A DNA stretch of 32,631 nt from UBA1227 sp045599345 (GCA_045599345.1 JAZRVV010000018.1:1-32631), one strand, 5' to 3'; shown: positions 16,176-25,148, counted from the first letter of the stretch. Numbers and translations: made by a program. The notes: a model not told the origin generated them from the letters alone.

Positions 16176-19100
16176 TTAGTGTAAATGATCAACAAGCTTT
16201 GAAACAAGGTCGTCGATATTGATAGGTTTTGCCAAGTGGTCATTCATACCTGACTCAAGAGCCTTTTGCTTGTCTTCTGCAAAAGCATTTGCCGTCATTG
16301 CAATGATTGGAACTGACTTTGTATACGCATCGTCTATGTTACGAATTTCAATCGTTGCTTTGTATCCGTCCATCTTTGGCATCTGGATATCCATGAGAAC
16401 AAAGTCATAGCGCTTTTTGGAAGTATCCTTTGTGAGATCTACTATCTTTTCAACAGCAAAGATACCATCTTCTGCTGTATCAACAACTATTTCCATATCT
16501 TCAAGGATGTCCTTGGCAATTTCTCGATTAAGCTCGTTGTCCTCAACAAGAAGGACGTACTTGTCAGCGAGAAGGCTAGATAAGTCTTCTACGTTTGTGC
16601 TTTCAACAAAGTTTTCATCAGCAATTCTAAAGTCGAAGTGGATGGAAACCTTTGTGCCTACACCAAGTTTACTGTCGATCTTGATTGTACCTTTCATGAG
16701 CTCAACAAGTTCCTTGGTGATTGCCATACCAAGGCCTGTACCTTGGATACCACTGATTGTTGATGTTGATTCTCTTGTGAACGCCTCAAAGATATGCTCG
16801 AGGAATTCTTCGCTCATACCGATACCATTATCCTCTACGATGAATTCGTATGAAGCATAGCCAGGTTTGTGACTGTCTGTCTCGATAATTTTATATGTGA
16901 TTGTACCACCATCGTCTGTGTATTTAACGGCGTTGCTTGCAACGTTCATAAGTACACGGTTTACACGAAGTTTATCGGCGAAAACACAGTTGTGGCGTAC
17001 TTGTGAGAAGTCAGTAATAAATGTGATGTTTTTGTCCTTAACGCTCTGGTTAACGATGGCGGAAAGGCCAGTTGCAGCATCGTTGATAATTACTTTCTCT
17101 TCTTCGATAGTTACCTTACCTGACTCGATTCGAGCCATGTCGAGCACGTCGTTGATGATTGAGAGCAAGTGCTGGCTACTTAGGTCAACCTTGCCAAGGC
17201 AGTCAAGGAGTTTTTCTCTGTTGTCAATGTTCTTAATTGCCATATTGTTAAATCCAATGATAGCATTCATAGGAGTACGGATGTCATGAGACATGTTAAA
17301 GAGGAATGTTGATTTTGCTCTGTTGGCTGACTCAGCCTCTTCACGAGCTTCCTCAAGGATTTCTTCCTGCTCAACCTGTGCACGGGTCAATTCATCCATG
17401 TTATGTACACCGATAAGGAAGTTCTTGTCAGTATCCCAAGCGCCAGTATGGATAATTTTGAGCTGGTAGTATGTGATGTGACCGTCACGTTCAATACGGT
17501 AGTTGTGGAAGAAAGCGTCCTCTTTTTTGAATTCACGATTTACATTCTCGTGTGACAATGCATTGATAAATGCGGCTTTGTCCTCTTCTACGATGTTGGC
17601 TGATACAGCATCAACGTAAGTTGGATATGACATCTTTTGTTCAAGAGATGGGTTACGCTTTAAGTATGCTTCAGATATACGGACGGTTTCAATTGTGTTG
17701 AGGTCAAAGTCAACGTGGAACACAGCCTCGTAGTCGTCGGCAAGACCATTGATAAATTCTTCTCGTTGTTTGTCGGCGAGTTCTTTTCTGTAAACATCGT
17801 CGATGACAGAGAAACCGAGGGCAACAGCCTGAGGATTGTCATCCTCACCAACCTTTACGAACTTCATTTCGCAGTAACGAGGGTCGCCTTCGTTATCTGA
17901 ACGGTATGTTGTTGTGAATGTCTTTTTGTCATGGAGCTCGTCTAGGATGTTATAGATAGAACCTGCTTTGAGCATCATGTCCTTATCTTCACCATAAACG
18001 AGTGTATCAACGTACATCTTGAACGCTTCAGAGTACTTAATACCAGAACGGAATACAGTACCAAATTCGGTCTCTGTTTCTTCGTTCATTGTATAAGGGT
18101 CAAGTTCGTCAGTTGTCAAGTCGATGTAATAAACTGATGTGTACTCGGATGCGAGGATCTCGATGATATCAGTATTACGGCGACGAATTGTCTCCTGCTC
18201 AATTCTGTTACGAAGTTCTTCGTCCTTGTCGGCAAAACCAAGAGCAACAGCCTTTGGTGCGCCTTCGTCGTTACCTACCTTAACGAACTTCATTTCGCAG
18301 TAGTGTGGGTCGCCTTCGTTATCTGAACGGTATGTTGTAAGGAAGGTCTTCTTGCTTCGAAGTTCCTTCATGATGTTGCCGATTGAGCCGGCGTTGAGCA
18401 TCAATTTTTTATCCTCTGAAAGGACGATTGTATCAACGTAGGTGCGGAACGCATCGGAGTATGTCATGTTCTTGAACAAAACGCCGAACTGGTTCTCTGT
18501 CTCCTCGTTCATTGAGTAAGGAGTAAGCTCATCTGTCGTCAAGTCGATGTAGTAAACTGATGTATACTCAGATGCGAGGATTTCGATAATCTCGTTGTTT
18601 CGGTCGATTTCTTCCTGACGCTCAATTTCACGACGGATTTCATCGTCCTTGTCGGCGAAACCGAGGGCTACTTCGTGTGGCTCATCGTATGCGTCGCCAA
18701 CCTTAACGAACTTCATCTCACTGTAACGGCCATCAGCTGAACGGTACTGTGTGATAAATGTCTTTTTGTTTTTGAGTTCGCTTGAGATGTTGGTAATAGA
18801 ACCTGCATTGAGCATGGCGTTCTTGTCTTCTGAAAGAACAACGGTATCAACGTACATGTTGTACGCATCAGAATATTTAATACCAGAACGGAAAATCTGA
18901 CCGAACTCAGACTCGATTTCTTCGTTCATGGTGTATGTATTGAGTTCATCTGTTTCAAGGTCGATGTAATAAACTGATGTATACTCAGATGCAAGGATTT
19001 CGATAATCTCTGTATTACGTCTGCTTTCCTCTTCTGCCTGCATACGTGACCTTACTTCTTCATCACGGTCTGCAAAACCGAGGGCAACAGCTGTAGGATT

Positions 19101-20210
19101 TTCAAATTCATCGTTAACCTTAACGAACTTCATCTCACTGTAACGGCCATCAGCTGAACGGTATTGTGTAATGTATGTCTTTTGGCCCGCAAGACGTTTT
19201 TTGATGTTCTCTATGGAACCTTCTTTGAGCATGATTCTCTTGTCTTCGTCAAGGATGAGGCGGTCAACGTAGAGTTTGAACGCCTGTGAATATGTGATTC
19301 CGCTGTTGAAAATCTGACCGAACTCAGACTCTGTCTCAGCGTTCATGGTATATGGGTTAAGTTCATCAGTATCAAGGTTGATATAGTAAACTGATGAATA
19401 CTCAGATGCAAGGATTTCGATGATTTCGGTATTACGTCTGCTTTTTTCTTCTGCAAGCATACGTGACCTTACTTCTTCATCACGGTCTGCAAAACCGAGG
19501 GCAACAGCTGTAGGCTTTTCAAATTCATCGTTAACCTTAACGAATCTCATCTCACTGTAACGGCCATCAGCTGAACGGTACTGTGTGATATATGTCTTCT
19601 GATTCTCAAGTTGCTTTTTGATGTTTGGAATAGAACCTTCTTTGAGCATGTTGTCCTTGTCTTCTTCAAGGATGAGGCGGTCAACATAGAGTTTGAAAGC
19701 TTCTGAATATGTGATTCCACTGTTAAAAATCTGACCAAACTCAGATTCTGTCTCGGCGTTCATTGTGTATGGATTAAGCTCATCTGTATCAAGGTCGATG
19801 TAGTAAACCGATGAATACTCAGATGCGAGGATACGGATAATTTCCATATTACGTTCTTGCTCGTGGATGAGAGCTTCACGTCTGGTTACATCGTTGAAAT
19901 CAACCTTGTTGTGAACTTCGAGCGCAAAAGTTTTGCCCTCGATTTCGAGTGGCTTACTTGTAATATGGTAAACCTCGTTATCAAGTGTCTCGTATTTTTC
20001 CGTGGTGATTAACTTTTCGCAAGTAATCTTTGGAGCGCAGTCCGCGCAAGGAGCATTTCGGTTCCATATTTTATAACATGCAATGACTGGCTCGAGCTCA
20101 TCTTTTTCGTTAAAGTCGAAAATCTGATGTGACGTAGGATCAACAATCAGTACATGGTCAAATACAGACTTGAGGGTATTTACCAAATTTTTAGCTTCTT
20201 TTAATGTCAT
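16176..20210 (-). CDS. Hybrid sensor histidine kinase with five tandem PAS-like repeats
   Basis: A 1344-residue soluble-looking kinase with no membrane helix. Parts in order: an N-terminal PAS-like domain (about 1-105) with the cysteine motif CYKIWNRNAPCADC plus a further Cys; five near-identical PAS-like units (121-815, each 137-141 residues); a sixth, divergent PAS unit (816-935); a coiled coil; a HisKA box with His975 in FNMSHDIRTPMN; HATPase (DNGIGM, GTGLGMAI); and a receiver with Asp1274 in VLMDIQMPKMDGY. The ATG at 20210 is preferred over the GTG at 20219, because GGGACGG lies about 9 bases before the ATG but abuts the GTG. No output domain or partner regulator is nearby. The catalytic core closely resembles the 12494 kinase. 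Confidence 0.92.
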   Translation of the reverse strand: MTLKEAKNLVNTLKSVFDHVLIVDPTSHQIFDFNEKDELEPVIACYKIWNRNAPCADCAPKITCEKLITTEKYETLDNEVYHITSKPLEIEGKTFALEVHNKVDFNDVTRREALIHEQERNMEIIRILASEYSSVYYIDLDTDELNPYTMNAETESEFGQIFNSGITYSEAFKLYVDRLILEEDKDNMLKEGSIPNIKKQLENQKTYITQYRSADGRYSEMRFVKVNDEFEKPTAVALGFADRDEEVRSRMLAEEKSRRNTEIIEILASEYSSVYYINLDTDELNPYTMNAETESEFGQIFNSGITYSQAFKLYVDRLILDEDKRIMLKEGSIENIKKRLAGQKTYITQYRSADGRYSEMKFVKVNDEFENPTAVALGFADRDEEVRSRMQAEEESRRNTEIIEILASEYTSVYYIDLETDELNTYTMNEEIESEFGQIFRSGIKYSDAYNMYVDTVVLSEDKNAMLNAGSITNISSELKNKKTFITQYRSADGRYSEMKFVKVGDAYDEPHEVALGFADKDDEIRREIERQEEIDRNNEIIEILASEYTSVYYIDLTTDELTPYSMNEETENQFGVLFKNMTYSDAFRTYVDTIVLSEDKKLMLNAGSIGNIMKELRSKKTFLTTYRSDNEGDPHYCEMKFVKVGNDEGAPKAVALGFADKDEELRNRIEQETIRRRNTDIIEILASEYTSVYYIDLTTDELDPYTMNEETETEFGTVFRSGIKYSEAFKMYVDTLVYGEDKDMMLKAGSIYNILDELHDKKTFTTTYRSDNEGDPRYCEMKFVKVGEDDNPQAVALGFSVIDDVYRKELADKQREEFINGLADDYEAVFHVDFDLNTIETVRISEAYLKRNPSLEQKMSYPTYVDAVSANIVEEDKAAFINALSHENVNREFKKEDAFFHNYRIERDGHITYYQLKIIHTGAWDTDKNFLIGVHNMDELTRAQVEQEEILEEAREEAESANRAKSTFLFNMSHDIRTPMNAIIGFNNMAIKNIDNREKLLDCLGKVDLSSQHLLSIINDVLDMARIESGKVTIEEEKVIINDAATGLSAIVNQSVKDKNITFITDFSQVRHNCVFADKLRVNRVLMNVASNAVKYTDDGGTITYKIIETDSHKPGYASYEFIVEDNGIGMSEEFLEHIFEAFTRESTSTISGIQGTGLGMAITKELVELMKGTIKIDSKLGVGTKVSIHFDFRIADENFVESTNVEDLSSLLADKYVLLVEDNELNREIAKDILEDMEIVVDTAEDGIFAVEKIVDLTKDTSKKRYDFVLMDIQMPKMDGYKATIEIRNIDDAYTKSVPIIAMTANAFAEDKQKALESGMNDHLAKPINIDDLVSKLVDHLH
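17766..19850 (-). repeat. Five-unit coding tandem repeat (PAS-like modules, period 417 bp)
   Basis: Units start at 19850, 19433, 19016, 18599 and 18176 (minus strand), giving lengths of 417, 417, 417, 423 and 411 bp. Each opens N-x-EIIEILASEY, then S/T-S-VYYI, a variable MNxE block, EDKxxMLxxGSI, YRS(A)D and VALGFxDxDxE. Units 1 and 2 are almost identical even at DNA level: two runs of 47 and 29 bases are exact in the stretch compared (19041-19118 against the copy near 19460-19536). All units stay in frame. Confidence 0.93.
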
Positions 20211-20286
20211 ACACAACACCGTCCCATTTGCTTTAGATTTTTCAAGGTAAAGTAAGTGGTTGTTTCCCCTAAAAAATATATTTAAT

Positions 20287-20315
20287 ATATAACATATTAT
20301 TTATATGCGGTGCAA
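20287..20315 (-). promoter_or_regulatory. Predicted promoter of the tandem-PAS kinase
   Basis: On the minus strand TTGCAC (20315-20310), a 17-base spacer and TTATAT (20292-20287). This gives a leader of roughly 70 bases before the ATG at 20210. The remainder of 20211-20476 is AT-rich, and no gene is seen in it. Confidence 0.5.
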
Positions 20316-20384
20316 TAAATTTTTTTAACAAAATTTAAATAGAATCATTGTGATATTTACTGAAAATATTGCCTCATTTTTTAG

Positions 20385-20413
20385 TTGTTTGATGCACTTT
20401 ATCGTAGTAAAAT
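20385..20413 (+). promoter_or_regulatory. Predicted promoter of the 20483 membrane-protein pair
   Basis: TTGTTT (20385-20390), a 17-base spacer and TAAAAT (20408-20413), about 70 bases before the gene. Consensus match only. Confidence 0.42.
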
Positions 20414-20482
20414 ATTAGGTGATATGAACGGATAGCGTTTCGTTCAAGTTTTGGAGAAAATTAAAAAAGGAGGAGTATGAAT

Positions 20483-21166
20483 ATGAACACTTTGCTCATA
20501 GCAGCATCAACATATTCAGAAAATACGCAGGGCGCTATTGAGTACTTGCGTAATCCAGGTGCCACAATGCAGTGGTACATCATCCCAATTCTTCTCATCT
20601 TTATCTACATCGTTAGTAAAGAGCTCAGCGAAGGCCACACACAGGCAGTTCTCGCTGGTGCAGCTCTATGGCTTGTAGATATATGGAATGAGATTTGGAA
20701 CTCTTATATCTGTGCAGCATCAGGCTGGGCTCCTGTATGGGGCACACCTCCAGGCGTAGGCCTTGAGGGAAGCGAATCGGCATTTAATATCCTGATTGGC
20801 TACAACATTGAAATTTCTTTCATGTTCTTCATCATGGGTATTGCTTCATGTCTCATGTTGCCAAAGGACAAGAAGCAAAAGATTCTTGGCATCAACAACC
20901 GTATTTTCTTTGCTGTTATTATGACAACACTCGCAGTTTGCGTTGAGTGCTTCCTCAACTATGCAGGCGTTCTCACATGGGAATGGTCATTCTGGCAGAG
21001 AGGTTGTCCATGGCTCCTTTGGGTTATTGGCTACCTTCCATTCTTTGCAGCAGCATACTACACATACGACCGTCCAACAGTAAAGGGCTCAGTTAAGACA
21101 GTTGGCTGCCTTGCAGCACTTAACGTAGTAGGCCTTATCGTTGGCGCTATACTCAATTGGATTTAA
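20483..21166 (+). CDS. Uncharacterised six-helix membrane protein
   Basis: Not recognised as a named family. About 227 residues with six predicted helices and many aromatic residues in the middle (ALWLVDIWNEIWNSY, WAPVWGTPPG, LTWEWSFWQRGCPWLLW). No catalytic motif is evident. The ATG at 20483 is preferred because AGGAGG (20468-20473) lies 9 bases before it; an in-frame ATG at 20477 would be only 3 bases away. It is followed after 12 bases by a 47-residue membrane protein, and a terminator closes the pair. The TetR gene converges on it, so it may belong to the metabolic cluster downstream, but nothing in the sequence proves that. Confidence 0.72.
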   Translation: MNTLLIAASTYSENTQGAIEYLRNPGATMQWYIIPILLIFIYIVSKELSEGHTQAVLAGAALWLVDIWNEIWNSYICAASGWAPVWGTPPGVGLEGSESAFNILIGYNIEISFMFFIMGIASCLMLPKDKKQKILGINNRIFFAVIMTTLAVCVECFLNYAGVLTWEWSFWQRGCPWLLWVIGYLPFFAAAYYTYDRPTVKGSVKTVGCLAALNVVGLIVGAILNWI

Positions 21167-21178
21167 GGAGGCGACACC

Positions 21179-21322
21179 ATGATACTTTCAATTACAGCAT
21201 TCCCTGCAGCACTCGGTATCCTTATTGGTGCAACAGTTATTGATCTCGCTATCGTAGCAGTCGCTTTCAAGGATTTCCTTTCAAAGGACGACAAGGCTCC
21301 AGAGGAAAAAGAAGACAAATAA
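21179..21322 (+). CDS. 47-residue single-helix membrane protein
   Basis: A small gene with a textbook AAGGAGG site (21165-21171) 7 bases before the ATG and a stop just before a terminator. The protein has one hydrophobic segment (about residues 3-30, rich in A, I, L, V), then a charged tail (KDFLSKDDKAPEEKEDK). It starts 12 bases after the six-helix protein stop and is probably a small subunit or helper of it. It is not a signal peptide remnant, because no processing site or mature domain follows. No family recognised. Confidence 0.78.
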   Translation: MILSITAFPAALGILIGATVIDLAIVAVAFKDFLSKDDKAPEEKEDK

Positions 21323-21332
21323 AACTTAAATG

Positions 21333-21364
21333 AAATGGACCGCAGTAATGCGGTCCATTTTCTG
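21333..21364. terminator. Bidirectional terminator between the small membrane protein and tetR
   Basis: A perfect 12-bp stem (AAATGGACCGCA, 21333-21344, with 21349-21360) and a GTAA loop lead straight into TTTTCTGTC. The A-rich 5' arm gives T residues on the minus strand as well. Both convergent genes end here. Confidence 0.9.
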
Positions 21365-21365
21365 T

Positions 21366-21911
21366 CTATTCACTTTTAAAAATTTCACCTCTGAGTTTTG
21401 GCGGGATTATTGGCATAGCGGCCTCTGCCGCTTCCTTTGGCGACATATCATAGTCGCCGCGAATCCACTCTTGGAATGCCTCAGGTACGCCGTGGCAAAA
21501 TACGGAAATTTGCAGTCTGTCCTGAGGCGTGATGTTTTCAAATCCGACTTTGTTGCCCAAGGTTAAAATAGCCGCAGAAGAGCATGTGTCGGTAATAAAT
21601 TTATTGAGTGAGTTTGCACCACTTGAGTCAAACATATTGATCATCGAGGACCATTCTTCCTTACCGATTTTAAAGAAGATGTAGAACAAATCCTCAAATG
21701 TTTTGACGCTTTCTTTGTTGAAATATTGCTCCAAAACACTTTGGAAATTGTAGTTCATTACATCATATTTATCTCTAAAATACCTATAGAAAGTGGTCCT
21801 GCTCACATCGGCCTCATCAATTATCATTTTGATGGTGATGGAGTCGAAACTCTTTTTTTGTATCAGTTTATTGAAACTTTCGAGGATTGCTGCTTTGGTG
21901 CGGTCAATCAT
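21366..21911 (-). CDS. TetR/AcrR family transcriptional regulator
   Basis: A 181-residue repressor-type protein. The N-terminal helix-turn-helix is clear: TKAAILESFNKLIQKK, SITIKMIIDEADVSRTTFYRYF, then DKYDVMNYNF. The C-terminal ligand domain is variable, as expected, and gives no clue to the inducer. AAAGGAG precedes the ATG by 7 bases. It is divergent from the large oxidoreductase gene at 22040, and its promoter region carries short palindromes, so control of itself and of that operon is likely. Confidence 0.92.
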   Translation of the reverse strand: MIDRTKAAILESFNKLIQKKSFDSITIKMIIDEADVSRTTFYRYFRDKYDVMNYNFQSVLEQYFNKESVKTFEDLFYIFFKIGKEEWSSMINMFDSSGANSLNKFITDTCSSAAILTLGNKVGFENITPQDRLQISVFCHGVPEAFQEWIRGDYDMSPKEAAEAAMPIIPPKLRGEIFKSE

Positions 21912-21940
21912 ATTTGTTCTCCTTTTTGGTACAAATTAAG

Positions 21941-21971
21941 GTTATTGTAACATTTTGTGACAAAAAGTCAA
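21941..21971 (-). promoter_or_regulatory. tetR promoter with candidate operator palindromes
   Basis: On the minus strand TTGACT (21971-21966), 16 bases and TACAAT (21949-21944). Two dyads overlap it: GTTA-TTG-TAAC (21941-21951) on the -10 and TGAC-AAAAA-GTCA (21958-21970) reaching into the -35. This is where a TetR protein would bind to repress its own gene. The placement is a prediction. Confidence 0.5.
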
Positions 21972-22003
21972 ATATGTAACTAATCATATTTTCTTGAGCA
22001 TTT

Positions 22004-22009
22004 TATAAT
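22004..22009 (+). promoter_or_regulatory. -10 box of the oxidoreductase-hypAB operon
   Basis: A perfect TATAAT lies 31 bases before the ATG at 22040. No good -35 is present at the right distance, which suggests a weak or activator-dependent promoter. The ribosome binding site AAAGGAG follows. Confidence 0.5.
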
Positions 22010-22039
22010 ATTCACGTATTAAAAAAAGGAGATGATTTA

Positions 22040-24784
22040 ATGTCAACAAAGACTCACCACTTTACCGAAGGCGAGAAGCGCTGTATGGAAGAGTATTGGA
22101 AAGAGACTGAAGGACAAGCTCCTAGAAAGAATCTTATCAAACTCGTTAGACATGTAAATATGTTTAACCCACTTCCATCAGAAAACTCATGGGAATACGT
22201 TTTCTTCAATCGTATGTTAACCGACGAAATGGTTGACTTTGCCCTTGCGATGAAGCTTCGTCATCCTTACTACATCAAGGACTTGGCTGAAAAGACAGGC
22301 AAGACTGTAGAAGCATGTGCAAAGCTCGTTGATGAGATGGTAACGATTGGTATTCTTGAGTACACATCCGATGATGACGGCGTAGACATGGTCCAGCTTC
22401 CTGTATTTGCTCCAGGCGCTATGGAGAATACAATCATGACAAAGGAGATGTCTGATAAATATCCAGAGACAGCTCCTGCATTCCTCAACTACATTCTTGA
22501 ACTCCAGCAGCTTATCACTGGCGTTGTACCTATGGGCCAGGCTATCATGAAGGCTGTTCCTGTTCAAAAGGCAATCGAGCATGAGCCAAAGAGACTCAAT
22601 GTTGAGGAGATTGAATTCTGGCTTGATCAAGCCGGTGAATCAATCGGTGTTGCACCATGTGAGTGCCGTAAACTTCGCGCAATGCAGGATGAGGGTACAG
22701 GCGACCTTAACGAGGATTTCTGTATCAACCTTGGTAAGTATGCAGAATCTTGTATCCGTGTAGGTAAGGCTCGCAGAATTACAAAGCAAGAGGCTCTTGA
22801 CATCCTCAAACTCGCTGAGGAGCGAGGTGCTGTTCATCAGGTATCAAACATCGATGGTAAAGATTTCTCACTCTTTATCTGTAACTGCCGTTGGGATACT
22901 TGTATGGCACTCAGAACTTCTTGGTATACCGCTTCACCAACACTTTCAAAGTCAAACTTTGAAGCAAAAGTTAATCCTCAGAACTGCGTAGCTTGTGGTG
23001 GATGCGTTGAGATTTGCCCACAGAACGCAGTAAAACTTGGACAGAAACTCTGTCAACAAAATCCAGTTGAGATTAAGAAGCCAAAGACAAATATGGATGC
23101 AGTATATCTTCTTCCAAAGCATTGGCCAAAGTTCTCATTCCTCACAGACAGACAAAATGTTGTACCAGAGACAGGTACAGCACCTTGTAAGACAAACTGC
23201 CCTGCACATATCGCAGTTCAGGGTTATTTAAAGATGGCTGGCGAAGGCCGCTATGATGAGGCTCTCGCACTCATCAAGAAGGAAAACCCATTCCCAGCAG
23301 TATGCGGCTCCGTTTGCGCACGTTTCTGTGAAGAGGTTTGTACTCGTGGCAACATTGATGATCCAGTTGCAATCGATGAAGTAAAGAAGTTTATCGCATT
23401 GCGTGACCTTGACAAGAAGACACGTTACATCCCACCTAAGAAGTATGACCGTGGTCACAAGATTGCCATTATCGGTTCTGGCCCTGCAGGCCTCTCTTGT
23501 GCATACTACCTCGCAGTTCTCGGTCACGATGTAACTGTATTCGAGAAGGAAAAATTGCCAGGCGGTATGATGACATATGGTATGCCAAACTTCCGTCTTG
23601 AGAAGAAAGTTGTAAATGCTGAAATCGACATTGTAAAGGAACTCGGTGTCAAGATTGAGTGTGGCGTTGAAGTAGGCAAGGACGTAACACTTGCACAGCT
23701 TCGCAAGAAGGGCTTTAAGGGCTTCTATGTTGCAATCGGTGCACAGGGTGCTCGCAAGCTCGGCGTAGACGGCGAAGATGCAGAGGGTGTAATCCCAGGC
23801 GTTGATTTCTTGAAACTTGTTGCAAACAAGAGTAAGAAGAAACTCAGCGGTAACGTTGTAGTTATCGGTGGCGGTAACGTTGCAGTCGACGTAGCTCGTA
23901 CTGCTGTTCGTTTCGGCGGCGAGAACGTGTCAATGTTCAGCCTTGAGCAGCGCGCCGAGATGCCAGCTGCTGAGGACGAAGTACTCGATGCAGAAAAGGA
24001 AAACATCAAAGTAAACTGTGGCTGGGGACCAAAGGAAATCCTTACAAAGGATGGCAAGGTTACAGGCGTAGTATTCAAGAAGTGCGTTTCTGCATTTGAT
24101 AAAGTAACTGGCAAGTTTAGTCCACAGTATGATGAGGACGACACAATTACAGTTGAAGCTGATTTCGTACTTCCTGCAATTGGTCAGTCTATTGAGTGGG
24201 GTAACCTCCTCAAGAATACAAAGGTTGAACTTGGTCGTGGTCAGACAGCGAAAGCTGATTCTTGGACATATCAGACAGCAGAACCTGACGTATTTGTTGG
24301 TGGTGACGTTTACACAGGACCAAGCTTTGCTATTAATGCTATTGCAGCTGGTAAAGAGGGTGCCGAGTCACTTCACAGATATGTATGGGAAGGCCATAGT
24401 TTGACTCTTGGTCGTGTACGTCGCGACAACTTCAAGTACATTGATAAGGACAACCTTATCATTCCATCATATGACCATGCAAAGAGGAGCATGCCTGCAA
24501 CAGATAAGAAACTTGATATGACATTCTCTGACAACCGTCTTCCACTCACAGAAGAACAGGTTAAGACAGAGGCTGCAAGATGCCTCAGCTGCGGTGCTGC
24601 ACAGGTCAACCCTGACCTTTGTATCGGTTGTGGTCTTTGCACAACAGTATGTAAGTTTGATGCTATTCAGCTTTCAAAGGTTCGTGAACTTTGGGGCACA
24701 ACTTATGAGAAACTCATTCCGTTCATAGTTTCAGATGCTGCAAAGAAGGCAGTTAAACTTGCAAAAAAGAAATTAGATGATTAA
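22040..24784 (+). CDS. Fe-S/FAD oxidoreductase fusion (winged-helix, ferredoxin, GltD-like, ferredoxin)
   Basis: A 914-residue fusion. N-terminal ~300 residues: a winged-helix-like region, then cysteine motifs CEC and CNCRWDTC. A 4Fe-4S ferredoxin motif follows (Cys316, 319, 322 and 326; CVACGGCVEIC). From about 380 it matches GltD-type NADPH:ferredoxin oxidoreductases: CKTNC (383-387) with later cysteines for the Fe-S sites, FAD site GSGPAG (479-484), NAD(P) site GGGNVA (610-615) and the closing GGD segment. The C terminus adds cysteines 848 and 851 and a 4Fe-4S motif CIGCGLCTTVC (861-871). It should move electrons between NAD(P)H and ferredoxin-like carriers; the physiological partner is unknown. 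It leads an operon with hypA and hypB. Confidence 0.9.
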   Translation: MSTKTHHFTEGEKRCMEEYWKETEGQAPRKNLIKLVRHVNMFNPLPSENSWEYVFFNRMLTDEMVDFALAMKLRHPYYIKDLAEKTGKTVEACAKLVDEMVTIGILEYTSDDDGVDMVQLPVFAPGAMENTIMTKEMSDKYPETAPAFLNYILELQQLITGVVPMGQAIMKAVPVQKAIEHEPKRLNVEEIEFWLDQAGESIGVAPCECRKLRAMQDEGTGDLNEDFCINLGKYAESCIRVGKARRITKQEALDILKLAEERGAVHQVSNIDGKDFSLFICNCRWDTCMALRTSWYTASPTLSKSNFEAKVNPQNCVACGGCVEICPQNAVKLGQKLCQQNPVEIKKPKTNMDAVYLLPKHWPKFSFLTDRQNVVPETGTAPCKTNCPAHIAVQGYLKMAGEGRYDEALALIKKENPFPAVCGSVCARFCEEVCTRGNIDDPVAIDEVKKFIALRDLDKKTRYIPPKKYDRGHKIAIIGSGPAGLSCAYYLAVLGHDVTVFEKEKLPGGMMTYGMPNFRLEKKVVNAEIDIVKELGVKIECGVEVGKDVTLAQLRKKGFKGFYVAIGAQGARKLGVDGEDAEGVIPGVDFLKLVANKSKKKLSGNVVVIGGGNVAVDVARTAVRFGGENVSMFSLEQRAEMPAAEDEVLDAEKENIKVNCGWGPKEILTKDGKVTGVVFKKCVSAFDKVTGKFSPQYDEDDTITVEADFVLPAIGQSIEWGNLLKNTKVELGRGQTAKADSWTYQTAEPDVFVGGDVYTGPSFAINAIAAGKEGAESLHRYVWEGHSLTLGRVRRDNFKYIDKDNLIIPSYDHAKRSMPATDKKLDMTFSDNRLPLTEEQVKTEAARCLSCGAAQVNPDLCIGCGLCTTVCKFDAIQLSKVRELWGTTYEKLIPFIVSDAAKKAVKLAKKKLDD

Positions 24785-24789
24785 TTACT

Positions 24790-25131
24790 ATGCATGAAAT
24801 AAGTGTTTTATATGAGGCTGTAAAGATGGCCGAAAGAGTAGCTACGGAAAACGAAGTTGACAGCATCAAGTATATGGTGTTGTCAGTTGGCGAACTCTCA
24901 GGATACCTTCCAATATTTTTTGAACAATATTTTCCAATTGTTACAGAAGATATGGCGTTGTTTAAGGACACAAAGCTTATAGTTGAAACTGTAAAGGGCG
25001 AGGCACTCTGTAACGAGTGCCAGAGCCTCTACAATGTCATGAAAAACGAGGGCGTCTGTCCAAAGTGCAAGAGCAGGGAAAAGACGATCCTTGGCGGACA
25101 AGAGTTCATGCTAAAAGAGATTGGTGTCTAA
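24790..25131 (+). CDS. hypA: HypA-type nickel metallochaperone
   Basis: HypA delivers nickel to [NiFe]-hydrogenase precursors together with HypB. The N terminus MHEISVLYEAV has the nickel-binding His2-Glu3. The zinc site has Cys74 and Cys77 (CNEC), Cys90 and Cys93 (CPKC). Length of 113 residues is normal. No good ribosome binding site precedes the ATG, which lies 5 bases after the oxidoreductase stop, so coupled translation is likely. No hydrogenase structural gene or hypC-F is in the window. Confidence 0.93.
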   Translation: MHEISVLYEAVKMAERVATENEVDSIKYMVLSVGELSGYLPIFFEQYFPIVTEDMALFKDTKLIVETVKGEALCNECQSLYNVMKNEGVCPKCKSREKTILGGQEFMLKEIGV

Positions 25132-25148
25132 TTGGGAGGGCGAATGCT

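Noticed and set aside
17766..19850. CRISPR array or non-coding satellite
   Set aside because: The repeats are 411-423 bp, remain in one reading frame and encode PAS-like domains of a kinase.
25017..25148. N-terminal extension of HypB
   Set aside because: It overlaps hypA in another frame and lacks a ribosome binding site; GGGAGGG sits correctly before the ATG at 25149.
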